Below are positions 56,200 through 64,000 of a stretch of DNA of 64,000 nucleotides, in pieces; the stretch's first letter is position 1; every line of letters starts with the position of its first letter. The notes below the pieces were generated by a model that was given only the letters and a program-made list of their open reading frames with translations, did no database searches and was not told where the DNA came from. This DNA comes from Allobosea caraganae. Its GTDB lineage: Bacteria; Pseudomonadota; Alphaproteobacteria; Rhizobiales; Beijerinckiaceae. The DNA lies in contig NZ_QQTO01000022.1 of NCBI RefSeq assembly GCF_003351345.1, forward strand, positions 62,001 to 126,000. Reading direction: 5' to 3'. A program made the position numbers and the translations under genes.

Positions 56200-56352
56200 C
56201 ACGCAGGCCTTTGCCCGGGGGCAAAACGGCGGGCAGTGACCTAAAGTTAATCCAGCCTTTACCGCGCTTGATCAGTTTCAACCGCGAGGGGAAGTCGCGT
56301 CATTTCCCGATGTTTGATTTGGCCTGCCGTCTCGACCGGACGAATTGCCAGT

Positions 56353-57681
56353 ATGGTTCGTAAGGATCCTGCGTCGATGAAGTATCGTGCCGGCGTTCGC
56401 CGCAAATCCGAGTCGGTCACTGACGCGCGCAAGCTTCTCGTCGTCGAGGATTCGAAGACCTTTTCGAAGGCGCTGCACAAGCTTCTTTCCGACGAGATCG
56501 GCCTGCCCGTCATTGCCTGCGCCTCGCTGAACGAGTTGCACGAGGTGGTCACCGAGGAGCCCGACGTCTACGGCATCGCCGTGGTCGACCTCAACCTGCC
56601 GGACGCCCCCGACGGGGAAGCGATCGATTTCACGGTCCAGCGCGGCATCCCCACGATCGTCTTCACCGGGAGCTTCGATGTTCAGACACGCGCCAGGATC
56701 ATGGAGCGCGACGTCATCGACTACGTCCTCAAGAACAACGAGTTCGCGCTGGAGACACTGGTCACCGCGGTGAAACGCGCCTTGACCAACCGCGACACGC
56801 GCATCCTCGTCGTCGACGACATGACCGTTGCGCGCAAGCATCTCGCCCGGATGCTGGCGATCCAGCAGTATTCCGTCATCGAGGCAGGCTCCGGCGCGGA
56901 GGCGCTGTCGCTACTGGCGGCCAACCCGGACGTCCAGATCGTGATCTCCGACTACAACATGCCGGACATCAACGGCTATGAGCTGACGCGCAAGATCCGC
57001 CGCATGCTCGCTCCCGACAAGGTGCGCGTGATCGGCGTCTCCTCGACGAACGACCTTGCCGTCTCCGCCGGCTTTCTGAAGGCCGGGGCCAACGACTTCA
57101 TTTCCCGGCCCTTCATGCCCGAAGAGCTGCAATGCCGGATCGCGAACAATGCCGACACGCTGCTGCAGCTGAGGCAGCTGCAGGAACTGGCGGCCCGGGA
57201 TCACCTCACCGGACTCTTCAACCGCCGGCACTTCTTCGAAAACGGCCCGGAGCTCATGAAGTCGGTGCAGGCGCGCCCGGTGAGCGCAGTCGCGATCCTC
57301 GACATCGACAACTTCAAGCAAATCAACGACACGCATGGCCACGGCGTCGGCGATCAGGCGCTCGAGCTGGTCGCGCGCTGCCTGGCGGATTCGGTCAAGG
57401 GGACCGGCAACCTGCTCGCGCGGCTCGGCGGCGAAGAGTTCGCCATCCTGTTTCCGGGAATGGACCCGGCCGCCGCGATGCGCTTTTGCGACCATATCCG
57501 GCTGGATATCTCGCACGCCGCCGTGCAGGTCGGGGCTGAGAGGCTCTCGGTCACGGCCTCGATCGGCGTTGCCGAGGCAGACGCAGCAGATAGCTTCGAC
57601 CATTGCCTGCGCGCCGCGGACCAGGCGCTCTACGTGGCGAAGCAGCAGGGCCGGAACCGCGTCTGCCTGGCGGCCGCCTGA
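56353..57681 (+). CDS. Diguanylate cyclase with two receiver domains (PleD-like)
   Basis: 442 residues. REC1 (about 20-140) has VEDS near its start and the phospho-acceptor Asp in AVVDLNLPD; REC2 (about 145-265) starts RILVVDDMTVARKHLARML and has Asp in VISDYNMPD. GGDEF domain: DHLTGLFNRRHFFENG, DIDNFKQINDTHGHGVGDQA and the active site GGEEF, so cyclic-di-GMP synthesis is likely. The I-site positions read GTGN instead of RxxD, so product inhibition at that site is probably lost. The start is uncertain: ATG at 56353 or 56377. Confidence 0.9.
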   Translation: MVRKDPASMKYRAGVRRKSESVTDARKLLVVEDSKTFSKALHKLLSDEIGLPVIACASLNELHEVVTEEPDVYGIAVVDLNLPDAPDGEAIDFTVQRGIPTIVFTGSFDVQTRARIMERDVIDYVLKNNEFALETLVTAVKRALTNRDTRILVVDDMTVARKHLARMLAIQQYSVIEAGSGAEALSLLAANPDVQIVISDYNMPDINGYELTRKIRRMLAPDKVRVIGVSSTNDLAVSAGFLKAGANDFISRPFMPEELQCRIANNADTLLQLRQLQELAARDHLTGLFNRRHFFENGPELMKSVQARPVSAVAILDIDNFKQINDTHGHGVGDQALELVARCLADSVKGTGNLLARLGGEEFAILFPGMDPAAAMRFCDHIRLDISHAAVQVGAERLSVTASIGVAEADAADSFDHCLRAADQALYVAKQQGRNRVCLAAA

Positions 57682-57709
57682 CGCCGACAGACCCTAGGCT
57701 TTTGTTATT

Positions 57710-57755
57710 GCATCGGATTTTTCCGAAAACCGGATTCCACTTTTCGGTCCGATGC
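57710..57755. repeat. Inverted repeat with GCATCGGA arms
   Basis: GCATCGGA and TCCGATGC enclose TTTTTCCGAAAACCGGATTC and CACTTTTCGG, forming a nested hairpin (CCGAAAA/TTTTCGG). Such elements are widespread in Hyphomicrobiales intergenic DNA. It lies between convergent genes and can act as a terminator. Confidence 0.7.
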
Positions 57756-57756
57756 T

Positions 57757-58698
57757 CTAGCCGTCGACCAGAGCGAGGCGCAGAGCGGCCGTCGCAGACT
57801 GCTCGCCCATCAGCAGCGCCCGCGCAGCCTTCGACTCGCGCACGATGAAGTCGACGATGGCGCGGACACGGGCGACGTCCTTCAGGTCGGCATGGACCAA
57901 GAGCCAGAAGGAGCGCGTGATCGAGACGCGCTCCGGCAGAACCGGCACGAGCCTGTGCTCACCCTCGGCCATGAAATGGTGGATGATGCCGATGCCGGCG
58001 CCGGCGATGACCGCGTTCATCTGCGCGAGCACGCTCGAACTCTGGATCTGGGCGCGCAGGCCCTTGGCGACCTCATCGAGATAGTCGAGCTCGGGCGTGA
58101 AGATCAGGTCGTCGATATAGCCGACGATGCGATGGGCGAAGAGATCGTCTGGACCGGTGATCGCCGGCATCGCGTCGAGATAGTCCTGCGAGGCGTAGAG
58201 GCCGAGCCTGTAGTCGCAGAGCTTGCGGGCGACGACCTTGCCCTCCTTGGGCGGCGCCAGCGTGATCGCGACATCGGCCTCGCGTTTCGAGAGCGAGAGC
58301 AGGCGCGGCATCGCGATGAGCTGGAGTTCAAGCCCGGGATAGGCCGTGGCGAGCTTGGCGAGACGCGGCGCCAGAAAGGTGGTGCCGAAGCCATCGGGCG
58401 CGCCGATCCTGACCGTGCCGGCCAGCGCCATGTCGGCGCCGCCGATATCGCTCTGGATCGCCAACGCCTCGGTCTCCATGCTCTCGGCCTTGGCGAGCAG
58501 GCGCTCGCCATGCGCAGTCAGCGTGTAGCCCTGCGGCCGGCGCTCGAAGAGCTTGGCCTTGAGCGATTCCTCCAGCGAGGTGACGCGGCGCGAGACCGTG
58601 GCATGGTCGGCGCCGAGCCGCCGCGCCGCCGCCGTCAGCCGGCCCGAGCGCGCCACGGCGAGGAAGAAGCGCAGGTCGTCCCAGTCGAAGCGTTCCAT
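57757..58698 (-). CDS. LysR family regulator
   Basis: 313 residues. Winged helix (FDWDDLRFFLAVARSGRLTA, then ARRLGADHATVSRRVTSLEE) and an effector domain (GTVRIGAPDGFGTTFLAPRL). Divergent from mmsA with 126 bases between, so it probably controls valine degradation, as regulators next to mmsA often do. Ligand unknown. Confidence 0.9.
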   Translation of the reverse strand: MERFDWDDLRFFLAVARSGRLTAAARRLGADHATVSRRVTSLEESLKAKLFERRPQGYTLTAHGERLLAKAESMETEALAIQSDIGGADMALAGTVRIGAPDGFGTTFLAPRLAKLATAYPGLELQLIAMPRLLSLSKREADVAITLAPPKEGKVVARKLCDYRLGLYASQDYLDAMPAITGPDDLFAHRIVGYIDDLIFTPELDYLDEVAKGLRAQIQSSSVLAQMNAVIAGAGIGIIHHFMAEGEHRLVPVLPERVSITRSFWLLVHADLKDVARVRAIVDFIVRESKAARALLMGEQSATAALRLALVDG

Positions 58699-58824
58699 GG
58701 CCGCCCTCTCCGGTATTTGCGTTTCCGCACGGCAGACAATCCGATATCGCTATAGCCGTGCGCAAACGTGAATGGTAGAGGAAGCTCAATTCACACCACC
58801 ACAGCAATTGGTAGGGAGGTCGCG

Positions 58825-60321
58825 ATGCGTCAGGTCGGGCATTTCATTGGCGGCAAGCACGTCGCGGGCACCTCCGGCCGCACGGCCGACATCTACCAGC
58901 CGATGGATGGCAGCGTCATCGGCAAGGTCGCGCTGGCTTCCCCTGCCGAGGTCCGCGCCGCAGTCGAGAACGCCGCCGCCGCCCAGCCGAAATGGGCCGC
59001 CGTCAACCCGCAGCGCCGCGCCCGCGTGCTGATGAAGTTCCTCGACCTGATCGCGCAGAACAACGAGGAACTCGCCGAGCTGCTCGCCCGCGAGCACGGC
59101 AAGACCATCGCCGACGCCAAGGGCGACATCCAGCGCGGCGTCGAGGTGGTCGAGTTCTCGCTCGGCGTGCCCAACCTGATGAAGGGCGAGTTCACCGACG
59201 GCGCCGGCCCGGGCATCGACATCTACTCGCTGCGCCAGCCGCTCGGCGTCTGCGCCGGCATCACCCCGTTCAACTTCCCGGCGATGATCCCGCTCTGGAA
59301 GCTCGGCCCGGCCATCGCCTGCGGCAACGCCTTCATCCTGAAGCCGTCCGAGCGCGATCCCGGCGTGCCGATGCGGCTGGCCGAGCTGTTCCTCGAGGCC
59401 GGCGGCCCTCCCGGCATCCTCAACGTCGTCAACGGCGACAAGGAGGCGGTCGACGCCATCCTCGACGACCCGGACGTCAAGGCGATCGGCTTCGTCGGCT
59501 CGACCCCGATCGCCGAGTACATCTACGCCCGCGGCTGCGCCAATGGTAAGCGCGTGCAGTGCTTCGGCGGCGCCAAGAATCACATGATCATCATGCCCGA
59601 CGCCGACATGGACCAGGCGGTCGATGCGCTGATCGGCGCCGGCTACGGCTCGGCTGGCGAGCGCTGCATGGCGATCTCGGTCGCGGTCCCCGTCGGCAAG
59701 GCCACCGCCGACGAGCTGGTGAAGCGGCTGATCCCGCGCGTCGAGAGCCTGAAGATCGGCCCCTCGACCGATTCCTCGGCCGATTACGGCCCTGTCGTCA
59801 CCAAGGCGGCGATGGAGAAGATCAAGGCTTACGTCGATCTCGGCATCGAGGAGGGCGCCAAGCTCGTCGTCGACGGCCGCGACTTCAAGATGCAGGGCTA
59901 CGAGAACGGCTTCTATGTCGGCGGCTGCCTGTTCGACCATGTCACCAAGGACATGCGCATCTACAAGGAGGAGATCTTCGGCCCCGTGCTCGGCGTCCTG
60001 CGCGCTGAGAGCTATGACGAGGCGCTGAAGCTCACCAACGACCACGAATACGGCAACGGCACCGCGATCTTCACCCGCGACGGCGATGCGGCGCGCGACT
60101 TCGCCTCGAAGGTCCAGGTCGGCATGATCGGCATCAACGTGCCGATCCCGGTGCCGCTGGCCTACTACACCTTCGGCGGCTGGAAGCGCTCGGTGTTCGG
60201 CGACCTGAACCAGCACGGCCCGGATTCGATCCGCTTCTACACCAAGACCAAGACGGTGACGGCGCGCTGGCCGAGCGGCATCAAGGACGGCGCGAGCTTC
60301 GTCATCCCGACGATGGGTTGA
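58825..60321 (+). CDS. mmsA: CoA-acylating methylmalonate-semialdehyde dehydrogenase
   Basis: 498 residues. Turns methylmalonate semialdehyde into propionyl-CoA in valine breakdown. Motifs: GVCAGITPFNFPAMIPLWKL, the catalytic Cys in GSAGERCMAISVAVPVG, and KEEIFGPVLGVLR. The usual ALDH general-base Glu is replaced in VQCFGGAKNHMIIMPDAD, which is expected for CoA-acylating members. Start ATG 58825 with GGGAGG five bases upstream; the frame runs 19 codons further. A toxin-antitoxin pair follows it. Confidence 0.96.
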   Translation: MRQVGHFIGGKHVAGTSGRTADIYQPMDGSVIGKVALASPAEVRAAVENAAAAQPKWAAVNPQRRARVLMKFLDLIAQNNEELAELLAREHGKTIADAKGDIQRGVEVVEFSLGVPNLMKGEFTDGAGPGIDIYSLRQPLGVCAGITPFNFPAMIPLWKLGPAIACGNAFILKPSERDPGVPMRLAELFLEAGGPPGILNVVNGDKEAVDAILDDPDVKAIGFVGSTPIAEYIYARGCANGKRVQCFGGAKNHMIIMPDADMDQAVDALIGAGYGSAGERCMAISVAVPVGKATADELVKRLIPRVESLKIGPSTDSSADYGPVVTKAAMEKIKAYVDLGIEEGAKLVVDGRDFKMQGYENGFYVGGCLFDHVTKDMRIYKEEIFGPVLGVLRAESYDEALKLTNDHEYGNGTAIFTRDGDAARDFASKVQVGMIGINVPIPVPLAYYTFGGWKRSVFGDLNQHGPDSIRFYTKTKTVTARWPSGIKDGASFVIPTMG

Positions 60322-60331
60322 GGCATGGCCA

Positions 60332-60363
60332 CCTCCATGATATCATTATTGATATCATGGAGG
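60332..60363. promoter_or_regulatory. Perfect palindrome overlapping the FitA-like gene SD
   Basis: CCTCCATGATATCA (60332-60345) and TGATATCATGGAGG (60350-60363) are perfect 14-base arms around TTAT. The right arm's GGAGG is the SD of the antitoxin ATG at 60371. This layout fits autoregulation by the antitoxin-toxin complex, and the RNA hairpin would also hide the SD. Confidence 0.65.
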
Positions 60364-60370
60364 CTCGATC

Positions 60371-60634
60371 ATGGCACAGGTTCTGATCCGCAATATCGAT
60401 GAGGAAACGATGGCCTCGCTGAAGCTGCGCGCCGAAATGAACGGCCGCTCGCTGGAGCAGGAGCTCAGGATCATCCTCAAGAGCGCAGCTCCATTGACCC
60501 CCGACGAATTGGTCGCGACATCTCGCCGCCTGAGAAGTGTCTTCGCCAAGGAGGATTTTGATATCGGCACCGCGATTCGCTGGGGTCGCGACGACGAATT
60601 CGAGGAGCTCGAGCAGGCTTTCGACCGGTCATGA
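60371..60634 (+). CDS. FitA-like ribbon-helix-helix antitoxin
   Basis: 87 residues. MAQVLIRNIDEETMASLKLR, then AEMNGRSLEQELRIILKSA, is the FitA-type ribbon-helix-helix DNA-binding fold. The C-terminal part (IGTAIRWGRDDEFEELEQAF) is acidic and should wrap the toxin. GGAGG lies seven bases before ATG 60371. Its last bases overlap the toxin gene (ATGA). Sits in the middle of valine genes. Confidence 0.88.
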   Translation: MAQVLIRNIDEETMASLKLRAEMNGRSLEQELRIILKSAAPLTPDELVATSRRLRSVFAKEDFDIGTAIRWGRDDEFEELEQAFDRS

Positions 60635-61053
60635 CGCATGTCATCGATGCCAGCGTCGCGGTACGGTGGACGATCGAGATGCCGCTCTCCGAGAAAGCGG
60701 AATTACTATTGCACAGGGGCCGCCCCCTCATTGCACCGGATTTCGTGATCGTCGAGGTCACCAACGTCCTGCTCATGAATATTCGAGACCGCGCCGACCG
60801 TGTTCAACGCGCGCTCGACGGTCTCGAATTCCTCCCTCGCTGGTTCGCACATTTGGAACCGGCGATCTGGCTGCGACACCGCGCGATGACCTACGCGATA
60901 GAACTTGAGCATTCAGCTTATGACTGCTTCTACCTTGCCTTGGCCGTGCGCGAGAACGCGCGGATGGTGACGACGGACGAGAAATTTATCCGCAAGGTCG
61001 AAGAATCCGACTACCGCAAGCATATCGTCCATCTCGCGGAATGGCAGCCATGA
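60631..61053 (+). CDS. vapC: PIN-domain toxin, FitB/VapC type
   Basis: 140 residues. PIN acidic set: Asp in HVIDASVAVRWTIEM, Glu in VIVEVTNVLL, Asp in SAYDCFYLALAV and Asp in MVTTDEKF. Putative RNase neutralised by the FitA-like partner. Start and stop both overlap neighbours: ATGA with the antitoxin and ATGA with the acyl-CoA dehydrogenase gene, tying the toxin to the catabolic operon's translation. Confidence 0.9.
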   Translation: MTHVIDASVAVRWTIEMPLSEKAELLLHRGRPLIAPDFVIVEVTNVLLMNIRDRADRVQRALDGLEFLPRWFAHLEPAIWLRHRAMTYAIELEHSAYDCFYLALAVRENARMVTTDEKFIRKVEESDYRKHIVHLAEWQP

Positions 61054-62204
61054 CCGCCTTCTCCCTCAGCGAAGACCAGATCGCGATCCGTGACATGGCG
61101 GCGAGCTTCTCGGCCGAGACGCTCGCGCCCCATGCCGTGCGCTGGGACGAGGAGAAGCACTTCCCGGTCGAGGAGATGCGCCAGGCCGCGGCGCTCGGCA
61201 TGGGCGGCATCTACATCACTGAGGATGTCGGCGGCTCAGGGCTTGGCCGGCTCGATGCGGCGCTGATCTTCGAGGCGCTGGCGATGGGCTGCCCGACGGT
61301 CGCAGCCTATATCTCGATCCACAACATGTGCGCCTGGATGATCGACCGCTACGGCGCGGACGAGCAGCGCAAGGCCTGGCTGCCCAAGCTGTGCTCGATG
61401 GAGCACCTGGCGAGCTATTGCCTGACCGAGCCGGGCGCTGGCTCCGACGCTGCCGCGCTGAAGACCAAGGCCGTGCGCGACGGCGACCACTACGTGCTCG
61501 ACGGCCAGAAGCAGTTCATCTCCGGCGCCGGCGTCTCCGACATCTACGTCGTGATGGTGCGCACCGGCGAGGCCGGCCCCTCCGGCATCTCGACGCTCGT
61601 GGTCGAGAACGGCACGCCCGGCCTCTCCTTCGGCGCCAACGAGAAGAAGATGGGCTGGAACGCCCAGCCGACGCGGGCGGTGATCTTCGAGAACTGCCGC
61701 GTACCCGTCGCCAACCGGCTCGGGCCGGAGGGGATCGGCTTCAAGATCGCCATGGCCGGGCTGGATGGCGGCCGGCTCAACATCGGCGCCTGCTCGCTCG
61801 GCGGCGCGCAGGCCGCGTTCGACAAGGCGCTGGCCTATGCGCAGGAGCGCAAGGCCTTCGGCGCGCGCATCGCCGATTTCCAGGCGCTGCAGTTCAAGCT
61901 CGCCGACATGGCGACGGAACTGGAGATGGCGCGGACCTTCCTGTGGCGGGCGGCGTCCGCACTCGACGAGACGGCGCCGGATGCGACCAAGCTCTGCGCC
62001 ATGGCCAAGCGCGTCGCCACCGATACCGGCTTCGAGGTCGCCAACCAGGCGCTGCAGATCCATGGCGGCTACGGCTACCTCGCCGATTACGGCATCGAGA
62101 AGATCGTCCGCGACCTGCGCGTGCACCAGATCCTGGAAGGCACGAACGAGGTGATGCGAATGATCGTGGCGCGTGGTTTGGTGGGGCGCGCCAAGGGCAA
62201 CTGA
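61050..62204 (+). CDS. Acyl-CoA dehydrogenase, isobutyryl-CoA type
   Basis: 384 residues, FAD enzyme. Motifs: YCLTEPGAGSDAAALKTKAV (FAD site), GERKAF-like QERKAFGARIADFQALQF, and the C-terminal RVHQILEGTNEVMRMIVAR with the catalytic Glu region. Between mmsA and mmsB it most likely oxidises isobutyryl-CoA to methacrylyl-CoA. The ATG at 61050 overlaps the toxin stop; an ATG nine bases earlier lies inside the toxin gene. Confidence 0.92.
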   Translation: MTAFSLSEDQIAIRDMAASFSAETLAPHAVRWDEEKHFPVEEMRQAAALGMGGIYITEDVGGSGLGRLDAALIFEALAMGCPTVAAYISIHNMCAWMIDRYGADEQRKAWLPKLCSMEHLASYCLTEPGAGSDAAALKTKAVRDGDHYVLDGQKQFISGAGVSDIYVVMVRTGEAGPSGISTLVVENGTPGLSFGANEKKMGWNAQPTRAVIFENCRVPVANRLGPEGIGFKIAMAGLDGGRLNIGACSLGGAQAAFDKALAYAQERKAFGARIADFQALQFKLADMATELEMARTFLWRAASALDETAPDATKLCAMAKRVATDTGFEVANQALQIHGGYGYLADYGIEKIVRDLRVHQILEGTNEVMRMIVARGLVGRAKGN

Positions 62205-62236
62205 ACGTAACGACGACCGGCCGGGAGAGAACGACC

Positions 62237-63124
62237 ATGACCAGCATCGCCTTCATCGGGCTCGGCAATATGGGGGCGCCGATGGCCGGCAACCTCGTCA
62301 AGGCGCAGCACAAGGTCGTCGCCTTCGATCTCGCCCAGGCTTCGATGGACGCCGCCGCCGAGCTTGGCGTCGGGCTCGCCACTTCGGCGCAGGACGCGGT
62401 CAAGGAGGCCGAGATCGTCGTCACCATGCTGCCGGCCGGCAAGCACGTTCTCTCCGTCTGGGCCGACATCCTGCCCAATGTGAAGCCCGGCACCTTGCTG
62501 ATCGACTGCTCGACCATCGACGTCGACTCGGCCCGCAAGGCCCATGCGATGGCGGCCGAGCTGAGCTGCCTGTCGCTCGACGCGCCGGTCTCGGGCGGCG
62601 TCGGCGGCGCCAAGGGCGCGACGCTGACCTTCATGGTCGGCGGCTCGAACGACGCCTTCGCCAAGGGCGAGGAGATCCTTGCCCAGATGGGCCGGCGCGT
62701 CGTGCATTGCGGCCCGGCCGGCAATGGCCAGGTCGCCAAGATCTGCAACAACATGATCCTGGGCATCTCGATGATCGGGGTCTGCGAGGCCTTCGTGCTG
62801 GCCGAGAAGCTCGGCCTGTCGCATGAGGCGCTCTACGACGTCGCCTCGACCTCGTCGGGCCAGTGCTGGTCGCTGACGACCTATTGCCCGGTGCCCGGCC
62901 CGGTGCCGACCTCGCCGGCCAATAACGGCTACAAGGCCGGCTTCGCCTCGGCGCTGATGCTCAAGGACCTCAAGCTCTCGCAGGAGGCGGCGCAAGCGGC
63001 GGGCGCCGCGACGCCGCTCGGCGCGGCGGCGGCGCAGCTCTATGGCCTGCACAATGCCTGGGGCGAAGGCGCGGCGGATTTCTCCGGCATCATCCACCTG
63101 CTGCGCGGCCGCACGGAGGCGTGA
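62237..63124 (+). CDS. mmsB: 3-hydroxyisobutyrate dehydrogenase
   Basis: 295 residues. Oxidises 3-hydroxyisobutyrate to methylmalonate semialdehyde, the MmsA substrate. N-terminal NAD fold IAFIGLGNMGAPMAGNLVKA; DAPVSGGVGGAKGATLTFMV; catalytic Lys in GPAGNGQVAKICNNMILG; and LMLKDLKLSQEAAQ near the C-terminus. ATG 62237 has GGGAGAG upstream. Last enzyme of the operon; 43 bases later nudC begins. Confidence 0.96.
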   Translation: MTSIAFIGLGNMGAPMAGNLVKAQHKVVAFDLAQASMDAAAELGVGLATSAQDAVKEAEIVVTMLPAGKHVLSVWADILPNVKPGTLLIDCSTIDVDSARKAHAMAAELSCLSLDAPVSGGVGGAKGATLTFMVGGSNDAFAKGEEILAQMGRRVVHCGPAGNGQVAKICNNMILGISMIGVCEAFVLAEKLGLSHEALYDVASTSSGQCWSLTTYCPVPGPVPTSPANNGYKAGFASALMLKDLKLSQEAAQAAGAATPLGAAAAQLYGLHNAWGEGAADFSGIIHLLRGRTEA

Positions 63125-63167
63125 GTCGCGCTTGCGCGGCAGGCTCGCGAAGGTCTAGGACGGGGCC

Positions 63168-64000
63168 ATGAACGACGTCTCCCCACGCCACCGCGAACGC
63201 TCCGCCCTGACGGGCTTCGCCACCAGCAACCTCGACCGGAGGGCGGACCTGCGCGACAAGCCGGACGCCGTCCAGGCGCTGCGCCTGCGCTCGGATACGC
63301 GGCTCACCGTCGTCGCCGGCGATACGCCAGTGCTGAAGCGGCTGGGCGAGGAGACGCAGTCGGTCTGGTTCAGCCATTCCGAGAGCGAATTGCTTGGCCA
63401 AGGTTTCGAGGAGGTCTTCCTCGGGCTCGATCCGACTGGGGCGCCGCGCTTCGCCCGGCTGCTCGACAAGACGATGGTCGAGCCGCTGCGCGAGCGGCCG
63501 GAGCTGCTGCTCACCGACCTGCGCTCGGTCGCGTTGAAGCGCCTCGTGCCGAACGAGGAGCTCGGCCCGCTCGGCGAAGGCAAGGCGATGCTCGACTGGC
63601 ATGCGCGCCACCGTTTCTGCGCGCAGTGCGGCGGCCCGACCAGGCTCGATTCGGCCGGCTGGAAGCGGCAATGCGATGCCTGCGGCGCCCAGCATTTCCC
63701 GCGCACCGACCCGGTCGTGATCATGCTCGCCGTGCGCGGCGACAAGTGCCTGCTGGCGCGGCAGTCGCGCTTCGCGCCAGGCATGTATTCCTGCATCGCC
63801 GGCTTCGTCGAGCCGGGCGAGACCTTTGAGGACGCCGTGCGCCGCGAGACCTGGGAGGAAGCGGGCCTGCGCGCCGGCACGGTGCGCTACATCGCCTCGC
63901 AGCCCTGGCCGTTCCCCGGTTCGCTGATGATCGGCTGCCTGGCTGAGTCGCTGAACGACGACATCGTGCTCGATGGCACCGAGCTGGAGGCCGGGCGCTG
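63168..64000 (+). CDS. nudC: NAD(+) diphosphatase NudC, cut by window end
   Basis: At least 277 residues; the gene runs past the window edge. Zinc ribbon FCAQCGGPTRLDSAGW ... CDACGAQHFPRTDPVVI, followed by a Nudix domain with the box GFVEPGETFEDAVRRETWEE then AGL, and SQPWPFPGSLMIG, the SQPWPFPxS motif diagnostic of NudC. It hydrolyses NAD(H) and may remove NAD caps from RNA. ATG 63168 has AGGA about seven bases upstream. Confidence 0.95.
   Translation, partial: MNDVSPRHRERSALTGFATSNLDRRADLRDKPDAVQALRLRSDTRLTVVAGDTPVLKRLGEETQSVWFSHSESELLGQGFEEVFLGLDPTGAPRFARLLDKTMVEPLRERPELLLTDLRSVALKRLVPNEELGPLGEGKAMLDWHARHRFCAQCGGPTRLDSAGWKRQCDACGAQHFPRTDPVVIMLAVRGDKCLLARQSRFAPGMYSCIAGFVEPGETFEDAVRRETWEEAGLRAGTVRYIASQPWPFPGSLMIGCLAESLNDDIVLDGTELEAGR

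Noticed and set aside
56210..56225. TTTGCCC/GGGCAAA as terminator of the permease gene
   Set aside because: The loop would be only two bases and no T tract follows; too weak to call.

Overview
The window is GC-rich alphaproteobacterial chromosome, most likely from the order Hyphomicrobiales (Rhizobiales). Evidence: a DUF4167 protein, the gene order ptsP-prfA-prmC-DUF4167 near clpB, a DUF6894 protein, a 'general glycosylation pathway'-type membrane protein, and dense intergenic palindromes of the kind common in this order. A Bosea-like genus is a guess; no rRNA or marker gene here settles it.

Region 1 (1-10.5 kb) is accessory DNA. It opens with three tiny single-membrane-span peptides, two of them gapless 30-residue paralogues, then a SulP anion transporter, a DUF6894 protein and a small secreted basic protein. 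From 4.4 to 10.5 kb lies a compact integrative element on the minus strand: tRNA-Thr, tyrosine integrase, an unknown 378-residue protein, an excisionase-like HTH protein, four small genes with touching or overlapping ends, a DUF1376 replication protein and a primase-helicase. It has integration and replication genes but no virion genes in view. The second attachment site was not found.

Region 2 (10.6-26.4 kb) is core metabolism and housekeeping: Phe/Tyr synthesis (chorismate mutase, hisC, tyrC), methionine synthesis (metX, metW), ClpB, DUF2293, a MOSC protein, DUF4167, prmC, prfA and ptsP.

Region 3 (26.7-42.6 kb) holds trehalose synthesis (otsA divergent from otsB) with a GH15 enzyme, a 922-residue periplasmic TPR protein, katA divergent from oxyR, serine-glyoxylate aminotransferase, a LysE exporter, a DinB-like protein, a FAD oxidoreductase and a LysR regulator.

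Region 4 (42.8-64 kb) is mainly catabolic. An aminoadipate-semialdehyde-type dehydrogenase, glutaryl-CoA dehydrogenase and a class III CoA-transferase suggest lysine/glutarate breakdown. A Phd-VapC toxin-antitoxin pair, a TPP enzyme, cytochrome b561-YceI-HdeD genes, transaldolase-SDR, an iron-type ABC transporter lacking its ATPase, and a REC-REC-GGDEF protein follow. A valine-degradation operon (mmsA, acyl-CoA dehydrogenase, mmsB) carries a FitA-VapC module embedded in it, and a truncated nudC ends the window.

Intergenic palindromes are plentiful: at least five REP-like copies, three copies of a second family, and several one-off long hairpins. Two genes (oxyR and the cytochrome b561 gene) take their last codons and stop from a REP copy.
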